Notes: a model not told the origin generated them from the letters alone. A stretch of 64,000 bases of DNA from Symsagittifera roscoffensis (GCF_963678635.1 NC_087063.1:29462599-29526598); one strand, 5' to 3'; positions 21,120-33,011 are shown, counted from the first letter of the stretch. Program-made: numbers and translations.

Positions 21120-21420
21120 TTTTCTCAATATTTTGATTTGTTAAAGAATCCATATACCAATATTTACTAGCGACTCAAATTTAATCACTATCCCATGAAA
21201 TTAATCACTAGCCAATTGAGAAGATGCCTGAACATAGCTTCTGCAATTTGCGCAATTGATCTACAGTTACATTTTTTTTTAAATTCTGCCGCACCTTGAG
21301 AAAATTTTAGGTCCGCTCCTGGTTAGTGGCCCTGATGCTAGGTGCATGGTTTCTTGGACGTTGAATTTTTAAGTGTTTGACTGAAAGTCAAAGTTCCTTG
21401 CTATTTTACTGCCGCACCCC
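21120..21420 (+). repeat. hAT-like remnant, repeat pair member 1
   Basis: Contains ATGAAATTAATCACTAGCCAA and, near 21300, GAGAAAATTTTAGGTCCGCTC followed by CTGGTTA, a decayed hAT-type right end. The flanking phrase GCATGGTTT.TT.G.CGTTGAA is also shared with the second copy, so the similarity goes beyond the transposon end. The copies are probably parts of a larger repeat. Confidence 0.5.
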
Positions 21421-22619
21421 TCTTTTGATTATCAAAAAAAACTAGGGGACATTTTGAACTTATCCTGCTGGATAAGTTTCGGGTTTTATGTTTAAGTTAT
21501 GAATCAGAACAGTGTTCTGGGCTCAGAAGTGTCTGAAAAACAGTTTTTTAAATATTGTATTAAATTTTTCATTGATATTTTTCAAAAAAAAAATATTTAG
21601 AAAATTGCTTAAAAAGTTAATAAAGCTGTGTAGCGTTTTGATGAAACTTACACATTTTGTTACAATAGCAAATCTCGTGTTTTGAGAACAGTAGATTTTA
21701 TACAAATGAAGATGCAATCTGCTGCAATTATTTTTTTTTGTTTTACCTGTGCGCCGTTCTGAGCAACACTTTAACATGTGTTTTGTTATACAATCATCGC
21801 TGCGCGGTAAAAAATTTCAACATGTGCGTAATAGTGATGCGCAATACCTTCGAAATAAGCGTAAAAATTAATGAACCCAAATGCAGAAAAAAATAATCCC
21901 AAAAATTTTAAAGTGTTTTGCGATTGCCCTAATTTAAGCTTATTGGAGTTTCGAGATTGCTCTAATTTAAGCATAATTGGTTAATTTGTTCATCAAATGT
22001 TAGTATTGGCAAGATATTTGTGTTTGTTCAACGGTCTTTAATAAAGTTACTTGGGGTCGATTTTGCACTTCCTGGAAATAACTTTCGTTAAATTATACTA
22101 CATTTGTCTTTACATGTTTTTTTTTTTAATTTAAAGTTTAGAGTGATTTTCTTATCTTTTATCAGATTGAAGGACAAAATAAATTCTTTGATTTACGCAG
22201 GGGTTCAAAAAGTTAGAAAGGTGCTTACTGAAAATCCTGCTGCTATGTTTAATTTTGCATTGAAGCATTTTCTTGTTTACATTTGGCTTCGATCACTAAA
22301 AACAGAAAGAAAGAAGTTTAGCTACAGGTTAGTTTTAGCTTTTTTTCCCTTGCAAAATGAAGAACGCACATTTATTCTATCACGTTGTTCTCACTTGTTT
22401 GTGTAATTCAAATCACTGGATATGTTCCAACCATAAAATTTCAACCATAAATATGTTTCAACCATAAAATTTCAACCATAAAGTTTCTGAAGTTTTGGAA
22501 AATTTTATTGCAACAGTTTCTATGGAAAGTATTCTAAAAACAATAAATTTTTAAAATTTTATCGTATTCATCAATACTTTGACATTTTTCCGTTTGCTGT
22601 TTTTATACCCCAATAAAAA

Positions 22620-23120
22620 TTTTGTCATAGAACCCATATGCCATTAAAAGCTAGCGTATGAAATTAATCGCTAGCCAATGAAAAAGCCACTATTAACAAT
22701 AAAGCTTCATTTTTGGCACTTTTTCTTTCTGTAAAAAGGACTTTGGTATTAACGGGGTAAGGAGGTGCAGACGATTATCCCCCCTCATTGATTCGAGACC
22801 CTAGCTTCGCAAAGTGTCCACTATTTGATAACATTTTAGGACATCCATTTTTGGCCGATGGACTCCAAAGTTTTATCTAAAGAGCCCTGTTTGCCAATAT
22901 GCACTAATTTTGAGGCGGAGCGTGAAACACATTTTTTTTAATTCCAAAAAACTTCATAATTTTTTTGGGGTTTATTTTCAAAAACTTTTTTGAGAAGCTA
23001 GAAATCCTAGATCCGCTTCTGGTTATTTGCTCTGTTATTACGAGCATGGTTTGCTGGGCGTTGAACCATCAATTTTATGACTATAAATTGAAGATCCTAG
23101 CTATTCACAGTCACTTCCTC
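22620..23120 (+). repeat. hAT-like remnant, repeat pair member 2
   Basis: Same order of phrases as 21120-21420, with a longer interior: ATGAAATTAATCGCTAGCCAA, later GAAATCCTAGATCCGCTTCT, then GAGCATGGTTTGCTGGGCGTT. Diverged and without a clear target duplication. Confidence 0.5.
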
Positions 23121-23908
23121 GCAAAGTTTCGAATTGATGCTGCTAAAAGTTTTTTGGGTAGCATTTTTATCCAATGGTTATGGATAGTTACCAGAGATCA
23201 GAAACATCTGACGAACAGTTTTTTCATAAATTCATCAAAATTTTGATTGGGTTTTTTTGTTCAAAAAAAAATGATTGCTAGAAAAGTATTAAAAAAGGTT
23301 GGTCTTATTGTTGGTCTTTTTCAAGCCCATTTCAGGTGAAAAATCAAGGAAGTTTTTTTTAATAGGCACAATTTTTTTCGCAATTTTTGAGAAATTCTCG
23401 ACACTTGGGTTGTGGCGAATAAGGATTTGTACCATGTTTCTTAATGCTATGATTAGCTTGTGGAACCGTAACTTGAGTCCTTGTTCTTCAAAGTAGAATG
23501 GGTCTAAAAGAACTAAGAACATAAATCAAAGTCAGAAGTTCAATTATCTTTACAAATGAGAATCAACTGAAGACAATGTAGGGTAAGCGACAAAGTGAAA
23601 TAAATCCAAAAACTGAGTAACAGGTGTGGCCTTGAACATGAACTGCACATGCGAATGGATTTGTCAATTTCATACACTATGATTTAAGTAACAGCAATAA
23701 TAGGAACCAATATGGTTAAAAGGCCGTGATCTGACCTGCAAGATTATGACCTTCCCTCAACGCTAAAATTCTAAACTTGAAAAAAAATTTTAATCGTATG
23801 TTTTTTTCAGTTTTAAATCACTTGGCAGTTCGGTGGGCTCAAATTCACTGCTTGTCTGAATTCTCGTCAAGTAGTCTCATAAGTTCCGCCCGGTTCTCAT
23901 ACTTTTGC

Positions 23909-25375
23909 CACGCGGATTGATTCAGACTTTGCAGACTCATGTTCAGACTTTACTGACTTATGTTCAGACTTTGCAGACTTATGATCAGACTCTGCAGACT
24001 CATGGTCAGACTTTGCAGACTTATGTTCAGACTTTGCAGATTTCTGTTAAGACTTTGCAGGCTTATGTTCAGACTCTGCAGACTTATGTTCAAACTTTGG
24101 TTCAGGCTTTAAAGGATATGTTCAGGCGTTGCAGATATATTTTCAGATTTTGCAGACATATGTTTAGACTTCGCAGACATATCTTCAGACTTTACAGACT
24201 TATGTTTAGACTTTGCAGACTTTGACCTGCGTGGTGACTATGAACTGTTTGTCCCCACACGGATCAATTCAGACTTTGCAGACGTTATAATCAGATATTG
24301 CAGACTTTATGTTCAGACTTTGCAGACTTCTGTTAAGACTTTGCAGACTTTTTTTCAGACTGCAGACTCATGTTCAGACTTAATTGACTTATGTTCAGAC
24401 TTTGCAGACTTATGATCAGACTCTGCAGACTCATGTTCAGACTTTGCAGACTTATGTTCAGACTTTGCAGTCTTTTGTTAAGACTTTGCAGACTTATGTT
24501 CAGACTTTGCAGACTTTTGTTAAGACTTTGCAGACTTATGTTCAGACTCTGCAGACTCATGTTCAGACTTAATTGACTTATGTTCAGACTTTGCAGACTT
24601 ATGATCAGACTCTGCAGACTCATGTTCAGACTTTGCAGACTTATGTTCAGACTTTGCAGACTTTTGTTAAGACTTTGCAGACTTATGTTCAGACTTTGCA
24701 GACTTTTGTTAAGACTTTGCAGACTTATGTTCAGACTTTGCAGACTTTTGTTAAGACTTTGCAGACTTATGTTCAGACTCTGCAGACTCATGTTCAGACT
24801 TTGCAGACTTAGGTTCAGACTTTGTAGACTTCTGTTAAGACTTTGCAGACTTATGTTCAGACTCTGCAGACTCATGTTCAGACTTTGCAGACTTATGTTC
24901 AGACTTTGCAGACTTTTGTTAAGACTTTGCAGACTTATGTTCAGACTTTGCAGACTTTTGTTAAGACTTTGCAGACTTATGTTCAGACTTTGCAGACTTT
25001 TGTTAAGACTTTGCAGACTTATGTTCAGACTCTGCAGACTCATGTTCAGACTTTGCAGACTTAGGTTCAGACTTTGCAGACTTCTGTTAAGACTTTGCAG
25101 ACTTATGTTCAGACTCTGCAGACTCATGTTCAGACTTTGCAGACTTAGGTTCAGACTTTGCAGACTTCTGTTAAGACTTTGCAGATTTATGTTCAGACTT
25201 TGCAGACTCATGTTCAGACTTAACTGACTTATGTTCAGACTTTGCAGACTTCTGTTAAGACTTTGTAGAGTTATGTTCAGATTTTTCAGACTTATGATTA
25301 GACTTTGCAGACTTTGACCTGCGTGGCGACTATGAATTTGCGGTCCCCACGCAAATCCATACAGACTTAATAAGT
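23909..25375 (+). repeat. 21-bp minisatellite in bounded blocks
   Basis: The unit is close to TTCAGACTTTGCAGACTTATG (variants TTTTG, CTCATG, TTAGG). Because 21 is a multiple of three, several frames on both strands stay open, giving 7-residue repeats such as SLQSLNM. There are at least two blocks, about 23909-24236 and 24255-25330. Each opens near CACGCGGATTGATTCAGAC or CACACGGATCAATTCAGAC and closes near GACCTGCGTGGTGACTATGA. The end segments are partly complementary to the start segments. A third stub follows with a palindrome, CAGACTTAATAAGTCTG. In the second block the variants themselves recur in longer cycles of some 230-250 bp. The 369-codon minus frame across it is best seen as a by-product. 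Confidence 0.9.
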
Positions 25376-26914
25376 CTGAACATAAAACCACGACCTCGGC
25401 CCGGGGTGCGTCCACTCTCTTTAAGTAGAGTTCCTTTACCATTTCATGTTGCTGCTTGAAGTCGCCTTCTCTTGGTCATGAGCTGCATTCTGTCCGTCTG
25501 CTTTCGATCCAGTATCAAACGAGCCATCATACAGTTGTAGCCTTGTCGAGTCCACTTGTAGTGTCGGTGGCTACGAGCTTTTGTCTTTTTTTTTGCGTTT
25601 TAGGTGTGCCGTACCATATGTTCGTGTTGATTTTCCTTATTTTTCTCATATTTCTTCTGTTTTCATATACTTTTCCTTAAAATAGCGGATTGTTGCTCTC
25701 CCGTTGTTTTTCGCGACTAAGTGCGCCTGAGGCGTTCTGACTTCTGGCCTCCGTTTTTTATTTTCGGCTCACCGTAGTCAGAGGGGTTGTGCTTGAATTC
25801 GTTTTCTCGGGGGTGCCCTTTTCCGTGCAGAGAATTTCCACAGTAGAATCCGGTGTTCTGTGGTTGTTATAAGCCAATTTGACAATTGACAATCATCTTA
25901 GACCACTTCAACTTTTCATATGGATTCAAGAAAGCTCCGGGAAAATCGCAAAAACCAGATCACGAATAGAAAATAAAAAATTCAAACTGAATTAATTATC
26001 ACGTGCAACCAACTAATTGATGTAAAATCATTCAAATTCTAGAAAGGGTAAAAGTCTTACATAGAAAAGAATAGATTGACCAATCTACACTGTTCGTTTT
26101 CCACAGTATGAACGCGGTGTTAATTTCTTGATTATCACCTTCTCTTTACCCAGTCTCTTGATTGCCGATGTAGACTCGGTGACTGATTCCACCCTTTTGT
26201 TGCCTGGCAAGGGCTACCAGTCTACTTGCAGTTCCTGTTCTTCTTGCCTCGTCTCCCTTGCTTAATTAGGATGTGAATGCTCTCCACTGTCTATTTTGGC
26301 TCATTGATGTCTCTGGTTACTACGAAAAATGGTAGATTTCTTATTCTCTGTTTTGTTGATGACGTCAGTGCTTTCTTATACTCATCAATGCCGATATCGC
26401 TCTTTGTTTCAATGTCCTGGTTCGCATCCTTGTCCAGCGTCTCTGTGTACAAGCAGTTATAATTTTTTCTTTTCCAGGGCAAGTTTTTATTGAGACGCTT
26501 TAAAGCTTATGTGCGATGCTGTCGTGTTCAGTTCTCTGTCGAATCTTTTCGAATCGGGGCCCTTAGTGTAGCTTTTATCTTTTGCAGTGCCTGTTTGTGC
26601 TTGAAAGATTTTTTTTTCATGCTTCCTTCATACATTCAAGTCTTTGTTTGGTTGTTTTTACCAACCGCTCAACAAACTATTTTGCTCTGTTGTCATCGTT
26701 TTCTGGAGCAGCAATTGGAGTAGCTGATCGGTTACTAAAATCTTGAACAAAGAAAATATTTTTAAAAAGACCAGTTTCATTTTAACAATGGTCATAACGG
26801 AATCTTCAGCAAACTAGCATCAAAAACCTTATGTCGATTTACACCTGCATCGACAAAATTAGCCAATGATCTGAACTACTCTTGCTGAAAGTATCAATTT
26901 TTATTATTGAAGGT
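25376..26914. other. Non-repetitive stretch, mostly without gene
   Basis: Somewhat GC-richer than its surroundings between 25.4 and 26.7 kb. Apart from a coding-looking scrap on the minus strand near 26.4 kb, I see no gene or repeat. Confidence 0.4.
26291..26502 (-). pseudogene. Coding-looking fragment, unknown product
   Basis: The minus strand stays open for about 70 codons, ending in TAG, with LPWKRKNYNCLYTETL near its start and FFVVTRDINEPK at its end. The middle has a charged, non-repetitive sequence (DKDANQDIETKSDIGIDEY) and codons unlike the AT-rich background. It could be a last exon of an unrecognised gene or a transposon scrap. No family is recognised and no start or splice site is clear. 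Confidence 0.25.
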
Positions 26915-27141
26915 CCGGGGTCTGAAAATGCCAGCTTTCACCATCCGCACTAAGTTTTTTTAGAACGCATGAAATTGTTAAAAACATCTGAGTTTTGCAA
27001 ATTTATCACACTAAACAGTTCAGTTTTATTGCTTAGAACGTTTCTCATTGCATGAAAAATTTTTGCCTCCGCCTACTCGAAAAGAGCTCACTCCGATGCA
27101 CAACCAAGCGCCGATGGTAAAACTGGCATTTTCAGACCCGG
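26915..27141. mobile_element. Small inverted-repeat element (227 bp)
   Basis: CCGGGGTCTGAAAATGCCAG at the left is matched in inverted form by CTGGCATTTTCAGACCCGG at the right, and the match continues inward as TTTCACCATC against GATGGTAAA. The terminal inverted repeats are over 30 bp. Nothing coding inside. Confidence 0.65.
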
Positions 27142-27785
27142 AAAAAACTGGTAACTCTTTGAAACTAAGGTTCAATAATTTCATGGAGGGAAACTCTGAT
27201 CCTTTTCTTCGGTCAATATAATAATTTTGTTTGAATTCACAGTAAGTGTTGTCCTAAATCATCCTTCAAAACAGGCATTTTAGAGAGTAAAAATTTGACT
27301 TTGCGGTTAGTTTTGTCCATTTTTAGTTTTATCGGGTATTCAAAAAACAAACAATTTCTTAGAGGTTCGAATGCACAAACATCTTCAGGGCATGCTATTT
27401 GTGCAAAAATCGAGACACTAAACAAACTTTGAGACCTGTGTTTTATAGCTCACATAAATAACAATTTAGAAGCTAAAACAATCAACTACTATTCGGTTCT
27501 ATGTTGAAAATTAAAATAACGCTGTTAAATTTTCCATGACTCAGTAGGATAAAACGGGTATTTATAGCTCCTAAGTTTTAAAAAAAGTCGCTTATGTCCC
27601 AGTGTAAAAGAGAAACGCATTTCTTCCAAAAACTGATCATTTGGCAAGAACTACACAATTGCTTATTAGCATTTGATGACTCTATTAATTTGGTCTTCTT
27701 TCAGACGGCAACAAATTTACAGCTTTCAAATAGCACTAAATGAAAAATTCTGTGAGAAAAGAAACCTTAATTTTGCGAATGATAC

Positions 27786-28275
27786 AAGACTGCTCGTATC
27801 AAGGCGGAGCCCTGAATGTTCCGACTGCCTTTAAGGCCTATGGAGCAGTTTTTGCTTCAAAACAACTTGATACACTGCTAAAAAAATATTTAAAAAAATC
27901 ATCCCCCAAACCCCAAACGCCATATAAAGTACAAAGTGATGAATTTCGCTCCTAGTAGCGTAGCAATTATGAAAATCGCCTGCTTTTATTAATTTGGAAC
28001 AATTTCTAGGACAGATTAAACCTCCATTTATGCGTTAAAACGCAAAATATACAGCACGTGAATTGTCCCAAATTGATAATCTTTAAGCTTTCACTATCAT
28101 AACTTATCAATATGATCACACACGAAATAGCTTCTCTAAATTAGAAATAAAGACAGCAATACTTATGGTACGATAAAACAAATTCCGTCAAAAATGGTAA
28201 GTTTAAGTTGTTCGGAGGAAAAACAGCATCATGAGCACAAATATTCCGTCCCAATCTCCGAAAGTCGGAACAATA
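27786..28275 (+). mobile_element. GTTCCGAC-family element, CTGCTCGTATC subfamily, copy 1
   Basis: Begins AAGACTGCTCGTATCAAGGC, then GAATGTTCCGACTGCC, and ends GAAAGTCGGAACAATAA, so GTTCCGACT and AGTCGGAAC form inverted ends. Inside it has a segment with ATCATCCCCCAAACCCC and a phrase near GGACAGATTAAACCTCC. Related copies lie at 36583-37290, 37306-37585, 38115-38572 and, inverted, 63229-63749. Confidence 0.65.
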
Positions 28276-28480
28276 ATTGATGAAGTGCACGCTATTCAAG
28301 TTTGCAAACTTGAGTAATAAATATTGAATAAACAAAAATGTCATTTGTATTCTTTCATATGGGCCTGTTTTTTGACACACATGCTTATAGTTTGGTCCCA
28401 GCGGAAAACATGAATTACTATCAAATGAATGGGTTCAAGCCCATAGCCGCTGAATTTGAATGCTTTTTTCTTTCTTAAAT

Positions 28481-28700
28481 GAGGCATTAGCATAGTGGTA
28501 AGGCGTTCACGTCGAGATCCTCAGATCGTGTACTCGACCCCATGCCATGGAAATGAAAGTTGGTTGCAATGAGCAGGCACTTGACTCTTGCTTCAGGTCT
28601 ACTATAGCCTGACCGGTTCCTGTGAAAAATTAAAACAAATGGAAAACTCTTCGCAGGCTTTTTAAGGCCTACCTTCTCTTAAGTTTGCAGGATTCGAAAA
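28481..28700 (+). repeat. tRNA-derived SINE-like sequence
   Basis: TAGCATAGTGG (28488-28498) fits the RNA polymerase III A box, and TACTCGACCC (28531) is a near B box at normal tRNA spacing. A non-tRNA body follows, ending near GCAGGCTTTTTAAGGCCTACC. It cannot fold as a full functional tRNA by eye, so SINE is preferred. Confidence 0.5.
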
Positions 28701-28736
28701 AGAAAATCTTTTTTTTTGTAAAATTAACTGTACCAT

Positions 28737-29037
28737 CAGGGGCGAATTTAGGGGGGGGGGGGCGGACGCCTCTTTCCTCTTTTAGGGATTCGACACTTCA
28801 CCAAACAAAGGGTCCCCCCTTTGGTATTTAAATGACATCAGTTTTTGGCCGACCAACCCTAATTTTTAAGGCGCCTTGGGCGTCAATGTATACTTTTTTG
28901 AAAGGTAGCAGCGCGCCAATAAAACGCAAGAATTTTCATAATTTTCCAAAAAAATGCATAAAAAACGGCATTTTGACCTGTTTTTTCAAAAATTCCTCTG
29001 CTGCGCCCCCGAGAAAAGAATTCTTGATCCGCCCCCG
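28737..29037. mobile_element. hAT-like miniature element, diverged
   Basis: Starts CAGGGGCGAATTTAGG with a G run and ends TTGATCCGCCCCCG. The interior and ends resemble 8228-8731. Flanking 8-mers, TGTACCAT and AGTACTTT, agree at only five positions, so the target duplication is weak or decayed. Confidence 0.6.
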
Positions 29038-29980
29038 AGTACTTTTTTGGTAAATTGAAAATAATCACGGCTAATTTTTCTCTGAACCAATTTGAGCGTT
29101 CGAAACAAGTGCTTTTTTCTAAATTGGAACGTTGGCTTTTGAATATTGAAACTGGAATAGTTCATTTGGTTTATAGGGGCAGGGGGTAGATCGCAGGACA
29201 TGGATGAAAATAAAAAAAAGTCATGACAAATAGAAACAGAGTTTTTCGATCCACCTGCGAAGATTATTTACTTTATTACACAAATATCAAACTTAATTTA
29301 GTTGATGTAATCTGGTCGCGTGGTTGAATTTTTCCGGTTGCTGTTGAAATTAATTCAACTTCAAAGGTAACTCAACTAGTTCAATGTGAGGCAGCCGGCT
29401 TTTGAAACCGGGGAAGTTTTGGGCCAGGGCGAATATGGGAGTTTTTATATCATGCCATCAATCATCATACGCTCGAACAACCGTCATTGTATTTCCACTC
29501 TTGATATCAATTTTCCAAAGTGGTGCTCATTGCATTGCGTCTGCTATTTAAATTCTCCTGATTAAAAATTTGATAAATATTCATTTGAATCACTTATTTC
29601 AGTCCGATTGTTTTGAAAGCATATTTATACAATGTAGAGGTTGAGGTAAATAAAAAATTAAATAATTGATCTTCATTCTAACTCTCCTTTGGCTGTTCTG
29701 CCGATTAAAAAAGCGGACTTTTAAAAACTTAGGCTCGCTAAAAAAGCGCACTTTTCAAAATGTAAACCTTTCAAAAAAAACGCAAAAAAAGCTATTTTTT
29801 TAAACAAATTTAGTCCTGGGGCGCATAAAACTTTTCTAATTTGATTCTTTATTAGGATTCGACAAGCTTAATATTGAAATTGCTGAGATAAAAAAAATTG
29901 GCAACGTTTAAGCGAATAATTTGATTCCAGCGAAGCACGTAATAGTTAAATGTTCCTTTTCAGCCCAATCTCAGCTCACA

Positions 29981-30149
29981 ATGTCCTTCAAAATGTGTCT
30001 ATCATTGATTCTCATCTCTTCAATTTTGATGTCATTCGTCCCTCCTACTGATTCCACGTGTCCCCCTCCACTTATGCTTATGGGGGGATGCATTCAGCAT
30101 AAGAGGGGATATGTCAATGGGATGGTCTTTTCCCAGAGACGTTTTGCAG
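29981..30149 (+). CDS. Candidate first exon of a small secreted peptide
   Basis: ATG at 29981 opens 56 codons. The start MSFKMCLSLILISSILMSFV is a convincing signal peptide, followed by PPTDS and then CPPPLMLMGGC, a Cys pair nine residues apart, then QHKRGYVNG and SQRR, which contain dibasic sites. The frame meets GCAG/GCAAGT, a perfect GC-type donor, in phase 1. The best downstream acceptor is TTTCAG at 32502, which in that phase would add about 12 residues before a stop. No family is recognised. It could be a peptide precursor or a chance frame. Confidence 0.35.
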
Positions 30150-30287
30150 GCAAGTTTCAAGTTTCAGTCTTAGATTGCATAACAAAAAATAAGCGTTCTT
30201 GAAAAAAGTTGTTAAATGAACATACTGATAAATGAGCGAATAGAAAAAATCTGAGTAGCTTTCATGCTTTGCTACTTAAATGATGTC

Positions 30288-30500
30288 CAGGGTCGGATCT
30301 AGAATTTTCTCTGGGGGGGGGGTGTTTTCAAAATTCATAGAATGTATGCTTGTTTTGGCTTGAAAAAATTATTATTATTATTTTAATTTTGTCGACCTTT
30401 CTCTCTGGGTCGACCAAATTAATTTTCCGAGCTCTCCCAGTGCTTTAAAAAGACACTGTTTTGAACAATTTTTTTTGCCCCTTCCCTAAATCTGCTCCTG
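30288..30500. mobile_element. hAT-like remnant
   Basis: Opens CAGGGTCGGATCTAGAATTT with a G run and ends AAATCTGCTCCTG. Its interior shares GACCAAATTAATTTTCCGAG and CTCTCCCAGTGC-like text with the left part of 8228-8731. Flanking 8-mers do not clearly match. A foldback element begins three bases after its end. Confidence 0.6.
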
Positions 30501-30502
30501 GT

Positions 30503-31065
30503 GAGACCCGTTACCATTTAACTTAAATTTTTTCTAACTCTGATTTGTTCAGCCTCCCTTGAAAAAACGAGGATGGAACTATGACGTACCCACTTTCAGG
30601 TACTTTAAATCAAGCTAGTAAGCGATCGTGTGTGCTATCTTCTTAAGGCCTATTACTTAAGAAACACATCTCGGTGGCGAGAAAAATGATTCTGATGTTT
30701 CTTCAATTTAGAATATTTTACCCCTGAGATGAGAAAAAAAATAAACTTATAGAAAACAAAAATACTTGTTGGAAAAATTTCACTGAAACAAAATTTGTTT
30801 TCTGAGAGCTTACGTTTTTCTTATCTAAGCGGTAAAATATTCTAAATTGAAGGAACATCAGAATGATTTTTGTCGACACAGAGATGTTTTCACAAGTTTT
30901 AGACCTTAAGATGATACCACACTCGATCGCTTGCTAGATTGATTAAAGTACCTGAAATTCAGTTAAAAACAAATTTTTACAAGCCTTAGTTCCTTTCCCA
31001 TTCTTTCAACAAATGCTGAACAAATCAGTGGTGGAAAAAAATTAAGTTAAATGGTAACCGGTCTC
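30503..31065. mobile_element. Foldback element with arms of about 240 bp
   Basis: The left arm (about 30503-30740) reads GAGACCCGTTACCATTTAAC, AAGCGATCGTGTGTG and CAATTTAGAATATTTTACC in order. The right arm (about 30820-31065) carries the same phrases inverted and in reverse order. A loop of about 80 bp lies between. Almost the whole element could fold into one hairpin. It encodes nothing. Confidence 0.85.
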
Positions 31066-31764
31066 AAGTACAAAGTGATTTATTTGTCATCAAATTACAC
31101 GTAGTTTGAACCCTTTACTTTACCTCAATTTAATTCAGAATAATTTTCGCTCGGTTTACTTTGCCGCTGACGCTACGCGTTAAACGAAAATTGGTCTTGC
31201 TTGCTTTTAGTTATCCCAAAATGGCAAATGATCTCTGGGAACAAATTATTTTGTCGTTTACGAGAACCCTAAGGAAGAAGTTTTTGAATCAGAAGAAAGA
31301 AAAGTGATTCGATCAAGGTTTTTTAAGGAGACGGTTTTTTAGCGCGCTTTAAAAAACTAACAAATCAAAATGTCTTCTAATTTTTCTAAGTAGACTGGTT
31401 TTTAGCCGGCTAAAGACAATTAACAAATCAAAAAGCTAACTTCAAACCCGGCATTGGTTACAAGAAACCGATTGCTCCTCTGCGCTGGTGACGTTCCTCA
31501 TGATGGAGGAGCAGAATGTTGGAAACTTATTTTTAGTTAGTTTTAGCCAATCAGAATTAAGTATTTACACAAGCAAAGCTTGTGTTGTAGTATGAACTAT
31601 CTTTCTTCCCAACCTAAGTCGCAAATATTGTTGCGACAAAATGTGTTCATTTTGAAAGTGTGTTCATTTTGATCAATAACCAGCTATTTATTTCAGCCAA
31701 TGCTAAGGATATCAACACCGAATATTATATTACAAATAGCAATTTAGCTTCAAGTTATCATGGA

Positions 31765-31870
31765 TCTGTAGCGTAGAGGTAAGGAAGGAGACCAGCAGCA
31801 AAATAAGAGGGTTCGAACGTGGGCAGGGTCACGCTAGTCAATTTTCAGTACCATCTCAAATTGTTTTGTT
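31765..31870 (+). repeat. tRNA-derived SINE-like sequence
   Basis: TAGCGTAGAGG (31769-31779) is a consensus A box and GGTTCGAAC (31810) a consensus B box, with spacing normal for a tRNA. The remaining sequence does not form good tRNA stems by eye. The body after it is short and AT-rich. Confidence 0.5.
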
Positions 31871-33010
31871 CACATTTTTAAATCGAACTATAAATAAGCC
31901 GAATTGGCATAAAATGAAGAATATTTGGAAAACTAATCCAAATTATTTCAAGTAAGCTCCAGAGTTTTACCCAGACTAGTAAATAGACACAGAAAACAGC
32001 CCCAGGGAAAAAATGACCTTCGTATCTGCTCAAAGATCGGCCTTGTTAGATGTGGGCTTAAAAATAAAGTGTTCGCGTTAAGCAAATCAACCAGCGCTAT
32101 TAGTATCTTGTTCTCATCATCTATAATTTGATTATTACAAAACCGCAAAAAAGAAAGTTTGGCAGAACAAGTAAAAAGACACTGTCTTTCGGAGTCTCAA
32201 ACACTGAGCTCTGATTGGCTGACAAAGTTTCGGTCCTTCTCACATGAAGGGTTTCTATCAATTTAGAAAAAAAAATTTAAAAAAACTATTGGAGTTTAAT
32301 ATATTTTTTGGACTGTTCTATAGGTAAAAATTTTTAAATGAAGAAGCTTGATTTTACTCGTTGGTACAAAATTTTTTAGAAATTTCCCGAGTTTCCAGAA
32401 ATATTTTCCACATGAATTTCTAGTCATCTTTTGTCATATGGCTATAAATGAAAAAAAAAAACTGTTGCTGAACCTAAAATTTTGACTTTGTGGTTGTTTC
32501 AGGTTCTCCGCGACTCAGAGAAGGAACAGAAAATCGATGATTTGGGAAGCGGAAACGGCCCTATATTATAAGATTCAATCATATACTTTTGGTTGAGTAA
32601 CCTATTCAATGTAGTGGAAAACTTGCTGTTGCCCATGCACTATGAAATTCAAATTATTCCGAAAAAACTTCGCAATTTTAACCAGGAAAGTTATGCAGAA
32701 AATCGCTAGTTAGAAGCAGTAGAAATCAAGAAAAATACTGTTAAGATATTACACCCCCAATGGTATCTACTTAAGGATAAATGAGCGTGAATAACACAGC
32801 CGAAAAATCAACCAGAAGAAAATGCTCACAGCAAATAAGTCCACCGAAAATTACATCATTTGAAAGAAATGTTGCACGGTTTTCGTTTCGGTGGCATAAT
32901 TATTATACAATTGTTATATAACACTTACTTATTTTTGGCTGGTTTATATGGTAGCTGGCTTATACTTTGGCTGATTTGTATTATAAGTTAGACAAAATTT
33001 CGACCAACAA
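31870..33010. other. AT-rich stretch without recognised gene
   Basis: No coding exon supported. An acceptor-like TTGTTTCAG at 32501 is followed by a short open frame; it may belong with the candidate peptide exon at 29981 but proof is lacking. Confidence 0.35.
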
Positions 33011-33011
33011 G

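Larger units (their letters stand above)
18490..23900. other. Gene-poor repeat-rich stretch
   Basis: AT-rich sequence with no supported coding exon on either strand. It holds an R1 repeat (20515-20805) and a pair of related hAT-like remnants with shared flanks (21120-21420 and 22620-23120). Small open frames here lack any family resemblance and look accidental. Confidence 0.5.

Noticed and set aside
23909-25375. CRISPR-like array
   Set aside because: Units are contiguous without unique spacers, and the sequence is from an animal nucleus.
24333-25442. 369-codon minus-strand frame and several long plus-strand frames
   Set aside because: They are by-products of a 21-bp tandem repeat whose unit length is a multiple of three; no unique coding sequence supports them.
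30553-30599. Exon-like segment between good splice sites, tempting as exon 2 of the small peptide gene
   Set aside because: It is part of the left arm of the foldback element, and the phase from the candidate first exon gives a stop.
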